Position numbers and translations under genes: made by a program
Assembly: GCA_023362775.1 (NCBI GenBank)
Contig: JALMGJ010000005.1
Span: 90,542,421 to 90,606,420, forward strand
DNA length: 64,000 nucleotides
DNA from: Charina bottae
Taxonomy: Eukaryota > Chordata > Lepidosauria > Squamata > Charinaidae
Direction of reading: 5' to 3'
Notes under the pieces: model-generated
Databases searched by the model: none
What the model saw: only the letters and a program-made list of their open reading frames with translations
What the model was told of the DNA's origin: nothing
Shown here: positions 55,556-64,000 of the stretch, in pieces
Layout: the number at the start of each line of letters is the position of its first letter
How positions within the stretch are numbered: the first letter of the stretch is position 1

Positions 55556-56639
55556 TAGGACCAAGCTGCAATTTGCCATATGCCAAGTCCTGTTTTATTC
55601 TGTGGCTTGGAACCAAGTTATCTACAGAGGAGTAATTGAATTGCTCAGCTTCTTAATAAATGGATGGGACATCTGAACTGGCTGGGTGGCTATCAAGTTG
55701 CAAGCATAATTGCATATTGCATGTTTGGTTTGCACTATCTTGGGTTCCTCCTTCTGTTTTGTGTGTTTAACTCTTTATTTCATGTTGCCACCTATTTGCC
55801 TCCAGTTGGGTTCCAGTTGAAGAAAAGGTGCAATTTTAAACTCTGCAAATTTTATTCCAATCTAGGCCCATATACAGTTTTAAAAGTTCAGGTGGGAGAA
55901 AAGGGAAAACTGAAGATACTTCTCCCACTCAAATTGTCCTCCATGTCTTCATACCTTTCTAGGGCCCAGAGGCAAAGGTAATATTAGTCTGAGGAGAAAT
56001 AATCTGGGGTTGGAAGCCATGTAGGATTGGGGCTGTTTAGGACAAGCAGGGGAGACTACCAGAGAATTTCAGGTTGGTAACCTAGATTCAGAAGTCAAAC
56101 AATTATCCCAGAAAAAGGCAATAGCAAATTACTTTGGTACTGATGCCAACAGTATGGATGTGTCCCTGTAATAGAGCTCAACGGAAGAGGATCTTTACCA
56201 TTCTTTATGGAAGCAGGGCTACCCCATTGCATCTATCTTTTGAAGGATGCCCTGCCCTAACGTAACATGTAGAGTCCTTTTATTTCTCTCAACATTTGGC
56301 CACGGAATATCCAAATTCATTTTAACATTTTCTTTAAGTAGAATTTCAGTCACATCTCTATCTGTACTTATTTCATATGGATTTTCTCTCCATCTATGGA
56401 TTCATTTTCCATTCTGCTTTGCAGGCTTCCTGAGGAGATCCATGGCTTCCTTCAACTCTGAGGCAGTTTTCAAAATAGCCATTTCAAATCTCAGCTGAGG
56501 AGCCACAGTCAGGTAAGATAACAGCCCACTGGGAGTAAAGTGACTATTGGACATTATGGTTAGATTTTATGATTCTTGTGGACAAATGGGAAATACTCTG
56601 ATAATTCATGTTCGCTGAATGCAATATTTAAAAGCTCTC
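55556..56639. other. No gene recognised
   Basis: A 105-codon plus frame at 55664-55981 has one hydrophobic segment but no family motif. Nothing else is supported. Confidence 0.45.
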
Positions 56640-56812
56640 TTTTTACCATTTTATTTTTTTATTTAACTTATAATAATAATTGATTATATATTATATTTTT
56701 ATATCTTTTGTTGTATGATTTTAATCTTGTGTTTGTAAACCGCCCAGAGTCCCCTTTGGGGGAGATGGTGCGGTGATAAAAGTCGAAATATAAATAAATA
56801 AAATATATAAAT
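56640..56812 (+). repeat. L2 LINE 3' tail
   Basis: TTGTAAACCGCCCAGAGTCC, GGGGGAGATGGTGCGGTGAT, then (AAATAAAT)n. Confidence 0.8.
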
Positions 56813-57269
56813 TTCTTCCAAATTTTTGTTTTTGCAGTGTGGGGAGAGTATCATCATCATGATCTGTCCTTTATTATTTTCTGCTTTGAATTTTATGTAT
56901 AAGTATGAAAGTCTTGTTGTGTTTCCTTGTGGTGAAAGTGAAAATTTGAAATTATTTGCATAGGTATGGATTCCATCAACTATCCTCCACCTTAAAAAAA
57001 ATCTGCAGGAATGTTTGACAATTATAAAACTGCTCTTTTGATAGCTCAACAGGCATGAAAGTGATCTGTAGTACTTTCTTGTCTACTCAAAAGTAAGCTC
57101 CACTGAGTTTGGTGGGTCCTACTCTCAGGAAATGGCTGCCTTGTTGTCAAGGTGGTCAGTGCTTTGTAACAAACTTCCACCAACTCTGTAGTACATTTCC
57201 TCAGCAGCTGTTAGCATAACTGTAGGATGGTGGCCTGAAACTTGGTTGCGTGGTGCCTGGTAGCTTGAG
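56813..57269. other. No gene recognised
   Basis: Contains ACTCAAAAGTAAGCTCCACT at 57087-57106, a motif of an unnamed dispersed reptile repeat that recurs inverted at 58045-58165. Confidence 0.4.
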
Positions 57270-57478
57270 GGCCACACCATGTGTGGTGTATTTAGAAAGG
57301 TGTTGGAATAGGAATGGGGAGACCCAAATTCTAGTTCACCCTCGGCCATTGAATTCCACTGAGCAAGTTTAGGCCAGTCACTGCCTCTCAGCCCAGCCTA
57401 TCTCACAGGCATTGTTGTGGGGAGAAAGGATTGAGTGCTATCTATGACGTCTTGGGCTCCTGATTGAGCTCAAACAAA
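57270..57478 (+). repeat. tRNA-derived SINE (same family as 1-184)
   Basis: AATTCTAGTTCACCCTCG (B-box region), GGCCAGTCACTGCCTCTCAG and CACAGGCATTGTTGTGGGGA identify the family. Diverged copy. Confidence 0.7.
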
Positions 57479-57759
57479 TAACCAAATTTTGAGAGCCACA
57501 CTTCAAAATTGGACAGGGCCAGGACTCATTTGGGGAGTGGAATCTCAGAAGTTTTAAGGAATTAAATGGGAATCTTAAGCATCTCTGCCCATTTTGCCCT
57601 TTATACCTGCTCAACACTGGCATCTAAATATTTGCTCCCATTCCCTTGTGGGTCCTCTGGAGGCCCCAAAGGAGATGCTGGTAGCCTGAACACACTATTC
57701 AATCTATATTCTTTGCATCTCTGCTTTACATGCTTGTTGCACTGGGCAATCCTTTAGGG

Positions 57760-58002
57760 CAGGGGTCCCCAACCCCCAGGCCGTGGAACCGGGCCGCCAT
57801 GCCGGTCTCCGAACCCCACCCTGCGTGATTGGCTCCCACCTGCAAACCCCGCCCCCTGCTCCGTGCGATTGGCTCCTGCCTGCAAACCCCGCCCCCTGCT
57901 CCGTGCGATTGGCTCCTGCCTGCAAACCCCGCCCCCTCAGTCCGTGGGAAAATTGTCTTCCACAAAACCGGTCCCTCATGCCAAAAAGGTTGGGTACCCC
58001 TG
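57760..58002. mobile_element. hAT-type MITE with GC-box/CCAAT module, 243 bp
   Basis: Ends CAGGGGTCCCCAACC and GGTTGGGTACCCCTG (one mismatch), perfect 8-bp TSD CTTTAGGG (57752-57759 and 58003-58010). The interior is three tandem minus-strand copies of the ~40-bp GC-rich unit (GATTGGCTCC, TGCAAACCCCGCCCC). No transposase. Confidence 0.9.
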
Positions 58003-58010
58003 CTTTAGGG

Positions 58011-58326
58011 TCTATTCCAAAATAAAATCCATTAAATTAAATTGAAAGGACTTACTTTCAAGAAGGTGTACATAGGATTAAAACCAACACATCAGTTGTA
58101 TCTGTACTTACTTAAAAGTAAATCCCATTTAACTTAAAGAGTCTTGCTCCTAAGTAATAATACATTGTGGGATGTTTTTAGAAACCTGGCTTTGTCGCCT
58201 GCTTTATTTTTCTTTCCTTTCACTCGATTTTTAATTCAGAGCAGCAATCTTTTGATTTCAAGACAGGTAGAGACAAATGACTTCAGAAAAGGCAATAACC
58301 CTTTGAATATGTTTGGGTGGGATTGC
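58011..58326. other. Unnamed dispersed repeat, no gene
   Basis: 58045-58165 has AGGACTTACTTTCAAG and TACTTAAAAGTAAATCCCAT in opposite orientation, resembling an unnamed squamate repeat. No frame of interest. Confidence 0.35.
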
Positions 58327-58375
58327 TCTGTGTTGCTGACTGTAGCTTGAATCATGTCAACTGGATTTCTATTTT

Positions 58376-58424
58376 CTCAGTGGAAACGTTTCGCTCCTTA
58401 TCCAAGGAGCTTCTTCAGTCTGAG
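58376..58424 (-). ncRNA. Hammerhead-like motif, lineage A (left arm)
   Basis: Complete 49-nt core as at 826-874, minus strand. Confidence 0.6.
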
Positions 58425-58515
58425 CAAAGTTGGTAAGGGAATCCTAAATATGTTTCTAGGTAGCTGTGTGACCTTACACCTGGGGCTAGGTCATGGTTAT
58501 ATTGAGATGTTATTT

Positions 58516-59245
58516 TTAAGCCCTTTTATCATCTAAAGGAGGATCGTTAAGATCACCATGCTGCTGTTGAGCTTGTGAAATGGTCTTAATCTTCTTAGGC
58601 ACAGAAGACAATGTGGGGAGGAAGATGGGGGAGAGGTTGTGCCTGAGGCCCCCACCTCTATTCAAGGAAGGATTTTCCAAGTTGGCATAAATGGATTCCT
58701 TGACCCCTCTCTCAAACCACCTATCTTCTCTGTCTAAAATGTGAACATTAATGTCCTCAAATGAGTGTCCTTTTTCCTTTAGATGAAGATAAACTGCTGA
58801 CTCTGGTCCTGTGGTGTTACTTCTCCTGTGTTGGGCCATCCTCCTGTACAAAGGTTGTTTGGTTTCTATTTGTTTGTTTTGTTTTGTATTGGCCCAATTT
58901 GGATATCCACAGGCCTTCAGGGCTGTTCTCAGGTGCTGATTTAAAAAGATTTTCATTCTTTTTGGAATCCATGAAGGTGGGGATGGTTTCTGCTCTGTGT
59001 GACAATGTCCTGATGACTCCTAGTTTGTGCTGCAGTGGATGGTGGGAGTCAAACATCAGATATTGATCTGTGTGTGTGGGTTTCCTGTAGATCCCTATTT
59101 CTAGCTTGCCACCGGTCCCAATGAGGACTTCACAGTCTAGGAATGCCAGTCTGTTGTCCTTGGTGTCTTCTCTGGTGAAGCTAATGTTGGCATCTATAGT
59201 GTTTATATGGTCCGTGAAGGCCTGTACTTCCTGGGTACTACCATC
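58516..59245 (-). pseudogene. PLE RT C-terminus and GIY-YIG, left arm (deleted linker)
   Basis: Minus-strand coding starts near the palindrome centre with the conserved block just after the PLE RT catalytic core (FTDHINTIDANISFTRE, LAFLDCEV, IGIYRKPTHTDQYLMFDS, VIRTLSHRAE). It then enters the linker (DSKKNENLFKSAP) and shifts frame. About 100 codons that include the GIY half of the nuclease are missing, replaced by a short GT-rich stretch (58865-58890). The second half follows from LYRRMAQHRR to the stop at 58516. The conserved lysine and threonine of the RKPTHTD block are kept. The catalytic RT aspartates lie upstream and are absent. Not functional. Confidence 0.75.
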
Positions 59246-59950
59246 CCCACCTCCATGGATTCCAAAAAGAATGAAAATCAGCACCTGAGAACAGCCCTGA
59301 AGGCCTGTGGGTATCCAAATTGGGCCTTCACCAAATCTAAATCTACCAGACCTAAAACAGCAACAGATAGGGCTGAGACTCAGAGTAAACGAAAGAACCT
59401 GGTCATTCCCTACATGGCTGGCGTGTCTGAAAAGATAAAACGGATATTTGGCAAACACCACATACCTGTATATTTCAAACCCACCAACACACTAAGACAG
59501 AGGCTTGTACACCCCAAAGATCAAACTCCAAAACACAAGAAAAGCAATGTAGTTTATGCAATCCAGTGCAGTGAGGAGTGCTCTGAACTCTACATTGGAG
59601 AAACCAAACAACTTTTGTACAGGAGGATGGCCCAACACAGGAGAAGTAACACCACAGGACCAGAGTCAGCAGTTTATCTTCATCTAAAGGAAAAAGGACA
59701 CTCATTTGAGGACATTAATGTTCACATTTTAGACAGAGAAGATAGGTGGTTTGAGAGAGGGGTCAAGGAATCCATTTATGCCAACTTGGAAAATCCTTCC
59801 TTGAATAGAGGTGGGGGCCTCAGGCACAACCTCTCCCCCATCTTCCTCCCCGCATTGTCTTCTGTGCCTAAGAAGATTAAGACCATTTCACAAGCTCAAC
59901 AGCAGCATGGTGATCTTAACGATCCTCCTTTAGATGATAAAAGGACTTAA
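59207..59950 (+). pseudogene. PLE linker plus GIY-YIG endonuclease, right arm
   Basis: A 247-codon open frame, of which the PLE part begins at about 59246. Residues 20-110 are the basic linker (MDSKKNENQHLRTALKACGY, NLVIPYMAGVSEKIKRIFGK, HHIPVYFKPTNTLRQ). Residues 113-190 hold the GIY-YIG nuclease: NVVYAIQCSEECSELYIGET, YRRMAQHRR, YLHLKEKGHSFEDI and LDREDRWFERGVKE. The frame ends in QQQHGDLNDPPLDDKRT. The nuclease part is intact, the best preserved in the window, but RT is missing, so the copy is a fragment. No promoter is evident. Confidence 0.8.
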
Positions 59951-60040
59951 AATAACATCTCAATATAACCATGACCCAACCCCAGGTGTAAAGTCACACA
60001 GCTACCTAGAAACATATTTAGGATTCCCTTACCAACTTTG

Positions 60041-60089
60041 CTCAGACTGAAGAAGCTCCTTGGATAAGGAGCGAAACGTTTCCACTGAG
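60041..60089 (+). ncRNA. Hammerhead-like motif, lineage A (right arm)
   Basis: CTCAG 60041-60045, CTGAAGA from 60047, stem II GCTCCTT/AAGGAGC, GAAACGTT, CTGAG 60085-60089. Confidence 0.6.
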
Positions 60090-60178
60090 AAAATAGAAAT
60101 CCAGTTGACATGATTCAAGCTACAGACAATTCCACCTGGATGACTGAGAACCTTCATAGACAGATCTGTGTTGCTGAC

Positions 60179-60968
60179 ATTTTCCACTTCCACTCTGTCT
60201 TTATTTTCTGAGTTTGAAATAGCTCTAGATGCGTTCCATTCCTTGAGGCTAAGCTTGGTGATTTGGCCCTGATGGAGAAACCAAGCATTTGATATAAAGG
60301 CAAGACAGTCTCTTTGGAGACTTTTCTTTCCAAAAAGCAGACATTGGTGAAATGTTTATCAGGGTTGGGATGTGCAGACTCCAGGCAGAGCTCAGCTTGG
60401 AAACTTCTTTGAGATTCATTCAGGATGTTTTTCTGCAGTTACATGATACTTGATGACAATGTGATGTTGATGTGCCAGAGACCGAATCTCTGAAGCCTTT
60501 GGGGTGGAGCTGTAACGTAAGGTTTTAAATAGTGTTTCCAAAACTTCCTGATGGGAAGATCTCTACAACAGTGGAACTGTCCACCTGTGCAGGTTATGGC
60601 TTCTCCATCTCTGAAGCCCTGTAGGATGTGACTGGATGGCTACCTCTTTATTGGTTTAATTGGTTTTTCTGCACATTGAAGAAGCTCCCTTCCAACTCCA
60701 CAAATCTGTGATTCATGTAATTGTGCTTAAATAAGCTTTGTTCCTGAGCCACTTTCCTGATAGACTAGTATGTCCAGGAAGTCAAGCTTATGGCTTAGCC
60801 TGAAAGTATCTGCTTCTGCATCATGTCTTCTCTGAGAATGAGATGTTGCTGTCAAGTCACCTTTGTTGTAGAAGCCTAGTTTTGATTGTCTGAATGCAGT
60901 TTCAGTTTTCCCTGGCTGGAACAAGCCAGAAGAAGAAGGCAAAGGCTAATTTAGGTCTGTGATTGAGA
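60179..60968. other. No gene; possible CR1-like tail
   Basis: 60590-60715 has GACTGGATGGCTACCTCT and CTCCCTTCCAACTCCACAAA followed by ATCTGTGATTCATG, similar to CR1-type LINE 3' ends. No coding evidence. Confidence 0.4.
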
Positions 60969-60976
60969 CCGTAGAG

Positions 60977-61228
60977 CAGGTGTGGGGAACCTTTTTTCTG
61001 CCAAGGGCCATTTGGATATTTATAACCGGGAACCGGGGTGGGTGGGGGCGGGGTTTCTGGGATTTCCGCAGACCGGGGGCCGGAGTTTGCAGGCGGAAGC
61101 CTATCACAAGCACTGGGGGGCAGGGTTTGCGGCCGGGAGCCAATCGTGTGGAAGGGGTGGGGTTTGCGGGCGGGAGCCCCGCGGGCCTTAGGCGGGAGCC
61201 CTACATTGCCTTACATTGCCCACCCCTG
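60977..61228. mobile_element. hAT-type MITE with GC-box/CCAAT module, 252 bp
   Basis: Ends CAGGTGTGGGGAACC and TTGCCCACCCCTG are imperfect inverted repeats; perfect 8-bp TSD CCGTAGAG (60969-60976 and 61229-61236). The interior has about four diverged GC-rich units (GGCGGGGTTT, AGTTTGCAGGCGG, GGTTTGCGGCCGGGAGCC, AATCGTGTGG). No transposase. Confidence 0.88.
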
Positions 61229-61236
61229 CCGTAGAG

Positions 61237-61785
61237 TAAAGCTTGTACCTTGTGGGACACTTGGAAGCAGCATCCATGGGGTAGGAAAAGCCAGCAGCCA
61301 CAAACTCAGCAAACCCTCAAGCAGGCCTCGTATGTCATCTGTATGTGCTCCCTGAACATTGTAATGTTAGAAATGAGTCTAATTTTCAGTTCCTTTTTTA
61401 ACATACGGAGACCATTGATTCGTGTCTTTTGGGAAGTGCTTATAGTCCATGGCTGCTTTCCAGAAGGTGTGGGCCACTGATGTCTAGAAACAGGGCCCTA
61501 ATTTGAACTGTTCCATAGCAACCACTGGAACAGTTTTTAGAATTGTATAAATATGTTTCCATCAGCCCTTTGGAGGGAAAAGCATAAAATATTACTAATA
61601 GTGTGTGTCCAAGACAGCTCAGCTGATGACCACCTAGATTTATAACCAAAGACTGGAAAGGACAACTTACTCTTGATTAACCTCCCAGTCTGAGTTCAGA
61701 CAATATGGGAAGTGTACAAAATAAGATCATAACAAAATGCAAAACAAACAAACAACAGAATAGCAGTATCCCCAGTGGTGCAAAT
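61237..61785. other. No gene recognised
   Basis: Unique sequence without supported features. Confidence 0.5.
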
Positions 61786-61789
61786 CTTA

Positions 61790-62385
61790 CTAATGGTGTT
61801 GATCTCCCAAGTCGTTCTAGCAAAGCCTGGTCATAGCTATTCTCTGGAAAGGCATAAAAGTGGAGACCATTCCTGCCACAGGGAGTAAGCTGTTCCAAAG
61901 GAGAGGAGCAGCCACTGCAAATGCCTGCCTCTATGCCCCCTCTTGTTGTATGTTATTATAGGACAGGACCATCAGGAGGTTGTTGTTGTTTATTCGTTCA
62001 GTCGCTTCCGACTCTTTGTGACTTCATGGACCAGCCCACGCCAGAGATTCCTGTCGGCCGTCACCATCCCCAGATCCCCCATGGTTGAGTCTGTCACCAT
62101 CAGGAGGTGGTCCCTATTAATCTTCTACTCTGGTGGGCAGAATTTCCTTGGCATAGGTGGTCTCTGAGACGAGCCAGGTGGACTTTATGAGTGGTAACCA
62201 GCATCTTGAACTGAACTCAGAAACAAACCAGTAACCAATGCAGCCCCATAGCCTGATTGCCCAGTAAGCTCACGTTTGCCATATTTTACACCAGCTGAAG
62301 TATCTAAGTGTTTTTCAAGGGCAGTCCCATGTAGATTGACTTGCGGTAACCACATATTCAGATAAAATATATATTTAACCATGAT
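61790..62385 (-). mobile_element. L2 LINE fragment, old, split by BovB
   Basis: AAGCTGTTCCAAAGGAGAGG and CAGCCACTGCAAATGCCTGC (61890-61927), then after the BovB insertion GTAACCAGCATCTTGAACTG, AAACCAGTAACCAATGCAGC and AAGGGCAGTCCCATGTAGAT, parallel the L2 at 42180-42560 in order and strand. Much more diverged than that copy. Confidence 0.75.
61981..62095 (-). repeat. BovB LINE 3' end nested in L2
   Basis: TTATTCGTTCAGTCGCTTCC and CTTTGTGACTTCATGGACCA identify BovB. A perfect 13-bp TSD ACCATCAGGAGGT is at 61968-61980 and 62096-62108. Confidence 0.85.
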
Positions 62386-63105
62386 TGTCCCAGCTTAGAC
62401 TGCCCAAACTTACCATGTATACAATTCTGCCTATTTTTTTTAACTCTAAAGTTTATTCTAAAACATTCCTTGGAAATACACCCATGTAAACAAAATGTAT
62501 TTTTCTGTACTGAAAACTCTATTTTCACTTTACAAAACTGGTGTGTTTAAAATCCAGCATGGTGGATGGCTTCTTTCCAAGAACCACAAATGAAAAAATT
62601 CAGAGGATTGTAGAATGGATAGGCCTATAATGTAACTGCTGATACTTGCGTGCAGAAATGCAAACTCTTTTGCTGACTCATTTTACCAAACCTTATCGAA
62701 TTTCCCCCCTTCTATCTTCTGTTTATGTAACAGTAATTTCCAACATTCCATCCCACTCTGGCAATCAAGTAACAAGCTACATGGATAGGGGTGGGCCCAG
62801 TTAATTCTCACTTAGTAAGGCCACCCATGACATTGAGTAAAGACGTTAGTGCCTGGCATGTCACATTTTCTCTAGGAGCACACATCCAGAAGGAACATGC
62901 ACTAGAGTTGGGTGATAGACTTGAAAAGGAACTGCACACAATTCTGGCTCTCTCAAAAGAAAGCAGTACATATGTCCAATCAAGTATAATATGTATTTCC
63001 AACATGGGTATCTCTCATTCACACGTACAGTGTATGGGAAGACACTTTTTAAAAAGTCTTTCCCAATTGTTTGATTTACTGAGTATCATATGTCTACCAT
63101 TTTAC
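62386..63105. other. No gene recognised
   Basis: A 105-codon plus frame at 62791-63108 shows no domain. Otherwise unique AT-rich sequence. Confidence 0.45.
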
Positions 63106-63119
63106 TAGAAAAAGAATAA

Positions 63120-63452
63120 AAAGGTAAAGGTTCCCCCCGCACATTTGTACAGTCGTGTCCGACTCTAGGGGCCGGTGCTCATCTCCGTTTGTTAGCCGAA
63201 GAGCCAGCGTTGTCCGAAGACGCTTCCACGGTCATGTGGCCGGCATGACCCACGCGGAACGCTGTTACCTACCCACCGAAGTGGTACCTATTTATCTACT
63301 TGCATTTGCATGCTTTCGAATTGCTAGGTTGGCAAGAGCTGGAGCTAGTGTGGGAGCTCACTCCACATGCAGGGCTAGGGATTCGAACCTCCAAACTTGC
63401 AATCTTCCGATCGACAAGCCTGGCGTCTTACCCGCTGAGCCACCACGCCCCA
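63120..63452 (-). repeat. Sauria-type SINE, full length, well preserved
   Basis: The minus strand runs from ATGGGGCGTGGTGGCTCAGC to the ACCTTTACC tail. A perfect 14-bp TSD TAGAAAAAGAATAA is at 63106-63119 and 63453-63466. Few changes from the consensus shared by the copies at 17071 and 38330. Confidence 0.95.
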
Positions 63453-63466
63453 TAGAAAAAGAATAA

Positions 63467-64000
63467 GTCTCTGTAAAAGGTGCTTCAGTGAGATAATAGC
63501 ACTAAATATTTGAGCCATTTCTTCTCTCATTAGTTACCCCAAATGGAGGGATAAAATGCAGTGTCAAGCCGAACCACAACTTGGAATTAAGCCAAGTTCA
63601 GTTCATGGAGTACATGCCCTACACCCAGAATACGGTGGCAACCTTAAAGCCCAGGTTTAACCAGAAGAAAATGTCCTTGGTTCTTCAACAAGACATCCAA
63701 AGAATTATAGTTCATATTTCCACATACTTTTATGCTTAAATTATAGTAGCTAAGTGACTTTTGCTCACATTATGGAACACCAACTGCCCTTTCTCCTAGG
63801 TCCCGATTAGAAATTACACAGCAAACAATCCTCAATTGCAAGCTGTTGATTCCAGGTTCCTTCTTTGCCTATAAGTAAAAGGCCTATTATTCTTCAAGCA
63901 AATAGCTATGCAGGGACTTGTGTCTCTCTTGGCAGGCAGAAAGAGATTCTCTTCCATATCAGTCATTTAATCTGCTCAGAAAAGCTAGTCATTAACTTAA
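63467..64000. other. No gene recognised
   Basis: Unique sequence to the window end; no exon, repeat or RNA gene supported. Confidence 0.5.

Larger units (their letters stand above)
58341..60164. mobile_element. Penelope-like element, lineage A, long palindromic copy
   Basis: A perfect 14-bp TSD TCTGTGTTGCTGAC (58327-58340 and 60165-60178) surrounds head-to-head arms meeting near 59245. The minus arm reaches further 5' than any other copy and includes the end of the RT region, but has an internal replacement of the linker near 58865-58890. The plus arm has the full linker and GIY-YIG. Arms are nearly identical, so insertion is recent. The plus arm ends with the longer terminal segment, as in 802-2399 and 5790-6172. 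Confidence 0.9.

Noticed and set aside
57832..57940. GC-rich block considered as a CpG-island promoter of a host gene
   Set aside because: It lies wholly inside a hAT MITE with its own TSD and repeats at two other MITEs; no downstream exon is seen.
826..60089. The paired stem GCTCCTT/AAGGAGC considered as a terminator or attachment site
   Set aside because: It is always flanked by CTGAAGA and GAAACGT, within PLE ends, which fits a hammerhead better.
62791..63108. A 105-codon frame near the window end
   Set aside because: No domain, no conserved composition and AT-rich context; length is within chance.
13548..63466. Recurring small proteins starting MSDSRGRCSSPFVSRRA
   Set aside because: They are antisense readings of Sauria SINEs at 13512, 17071 and 63120, not genes.

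Overview
The window looks like non-coding nuclear DNA from a squamate reptile (lizard or snake; I cannot assign a species). The evidence is the repeat fauna: six Sauria-type tRNA SINEs with BovB-like tails, several BovB/RTE fragments, L2 and CR1-like LINE tails, L1 fragments, three lineages of Penelope-like elements (PLEs), an I/Jockey-group LINE resembling Vingi, hAT MITEs and 5S-rRNA-derived SINEs. I found no exon of a conventional host gene. Every long open frame belongs to a retroelement, so the window is intergenic or deep intronic.

Layout. 0-5 kb: a tRNA SINE, a palindromic PLE carrying a GIY-YIG domain, an L1 3' end, and a solo LTR split by a second palindromic PLE. 5.3-11.2 kb: a full-length but damaged I/Jockey (Vingi-like) LINE with 12-bp target-site duplications (TSDs) and a miniature PLE palindrome inside its first ORF. 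11-31 kb: mostly old unique sequence with scattered SINEs, BovB, CR1, a solo LTR, a small hAT MITE and another PLE palindrome. 31.7-32.6 kb: a hAT element holding a 61-bp minisatellite. 37-39 kb: SINEs and a three-level nest (SINE in PLE in L2). 41.7-43.8 kb: a third PLE lineage split by an L2 LINE. 44.1-48.0 kb: a full-length RTE-like LINE with perfect 14-bp TSDs and an uninterrupted 1133-codon ORF. 48-64 kb: old 5S-SINEs, three hAT MITEs that share one GC-box/CCAAT module, another GIY-YIG PLE palindrome, and BovB nested in L2.

The main biology is retroelement interplay. All three PLE lineages carry hammerhead-ribozyme-like cores (CTGAAGA, stem II, GAAACGT). In two lineages the inserted unit is a head-to-head palindrome with a single TSD around the whole, so the palindrome formed at or before integration. 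The RTE-like LINE is the only copy whose coding capacity looks intact. Family names rest on protein and consensus motifs recognised by eye; percent divergences and database matches were not computed.
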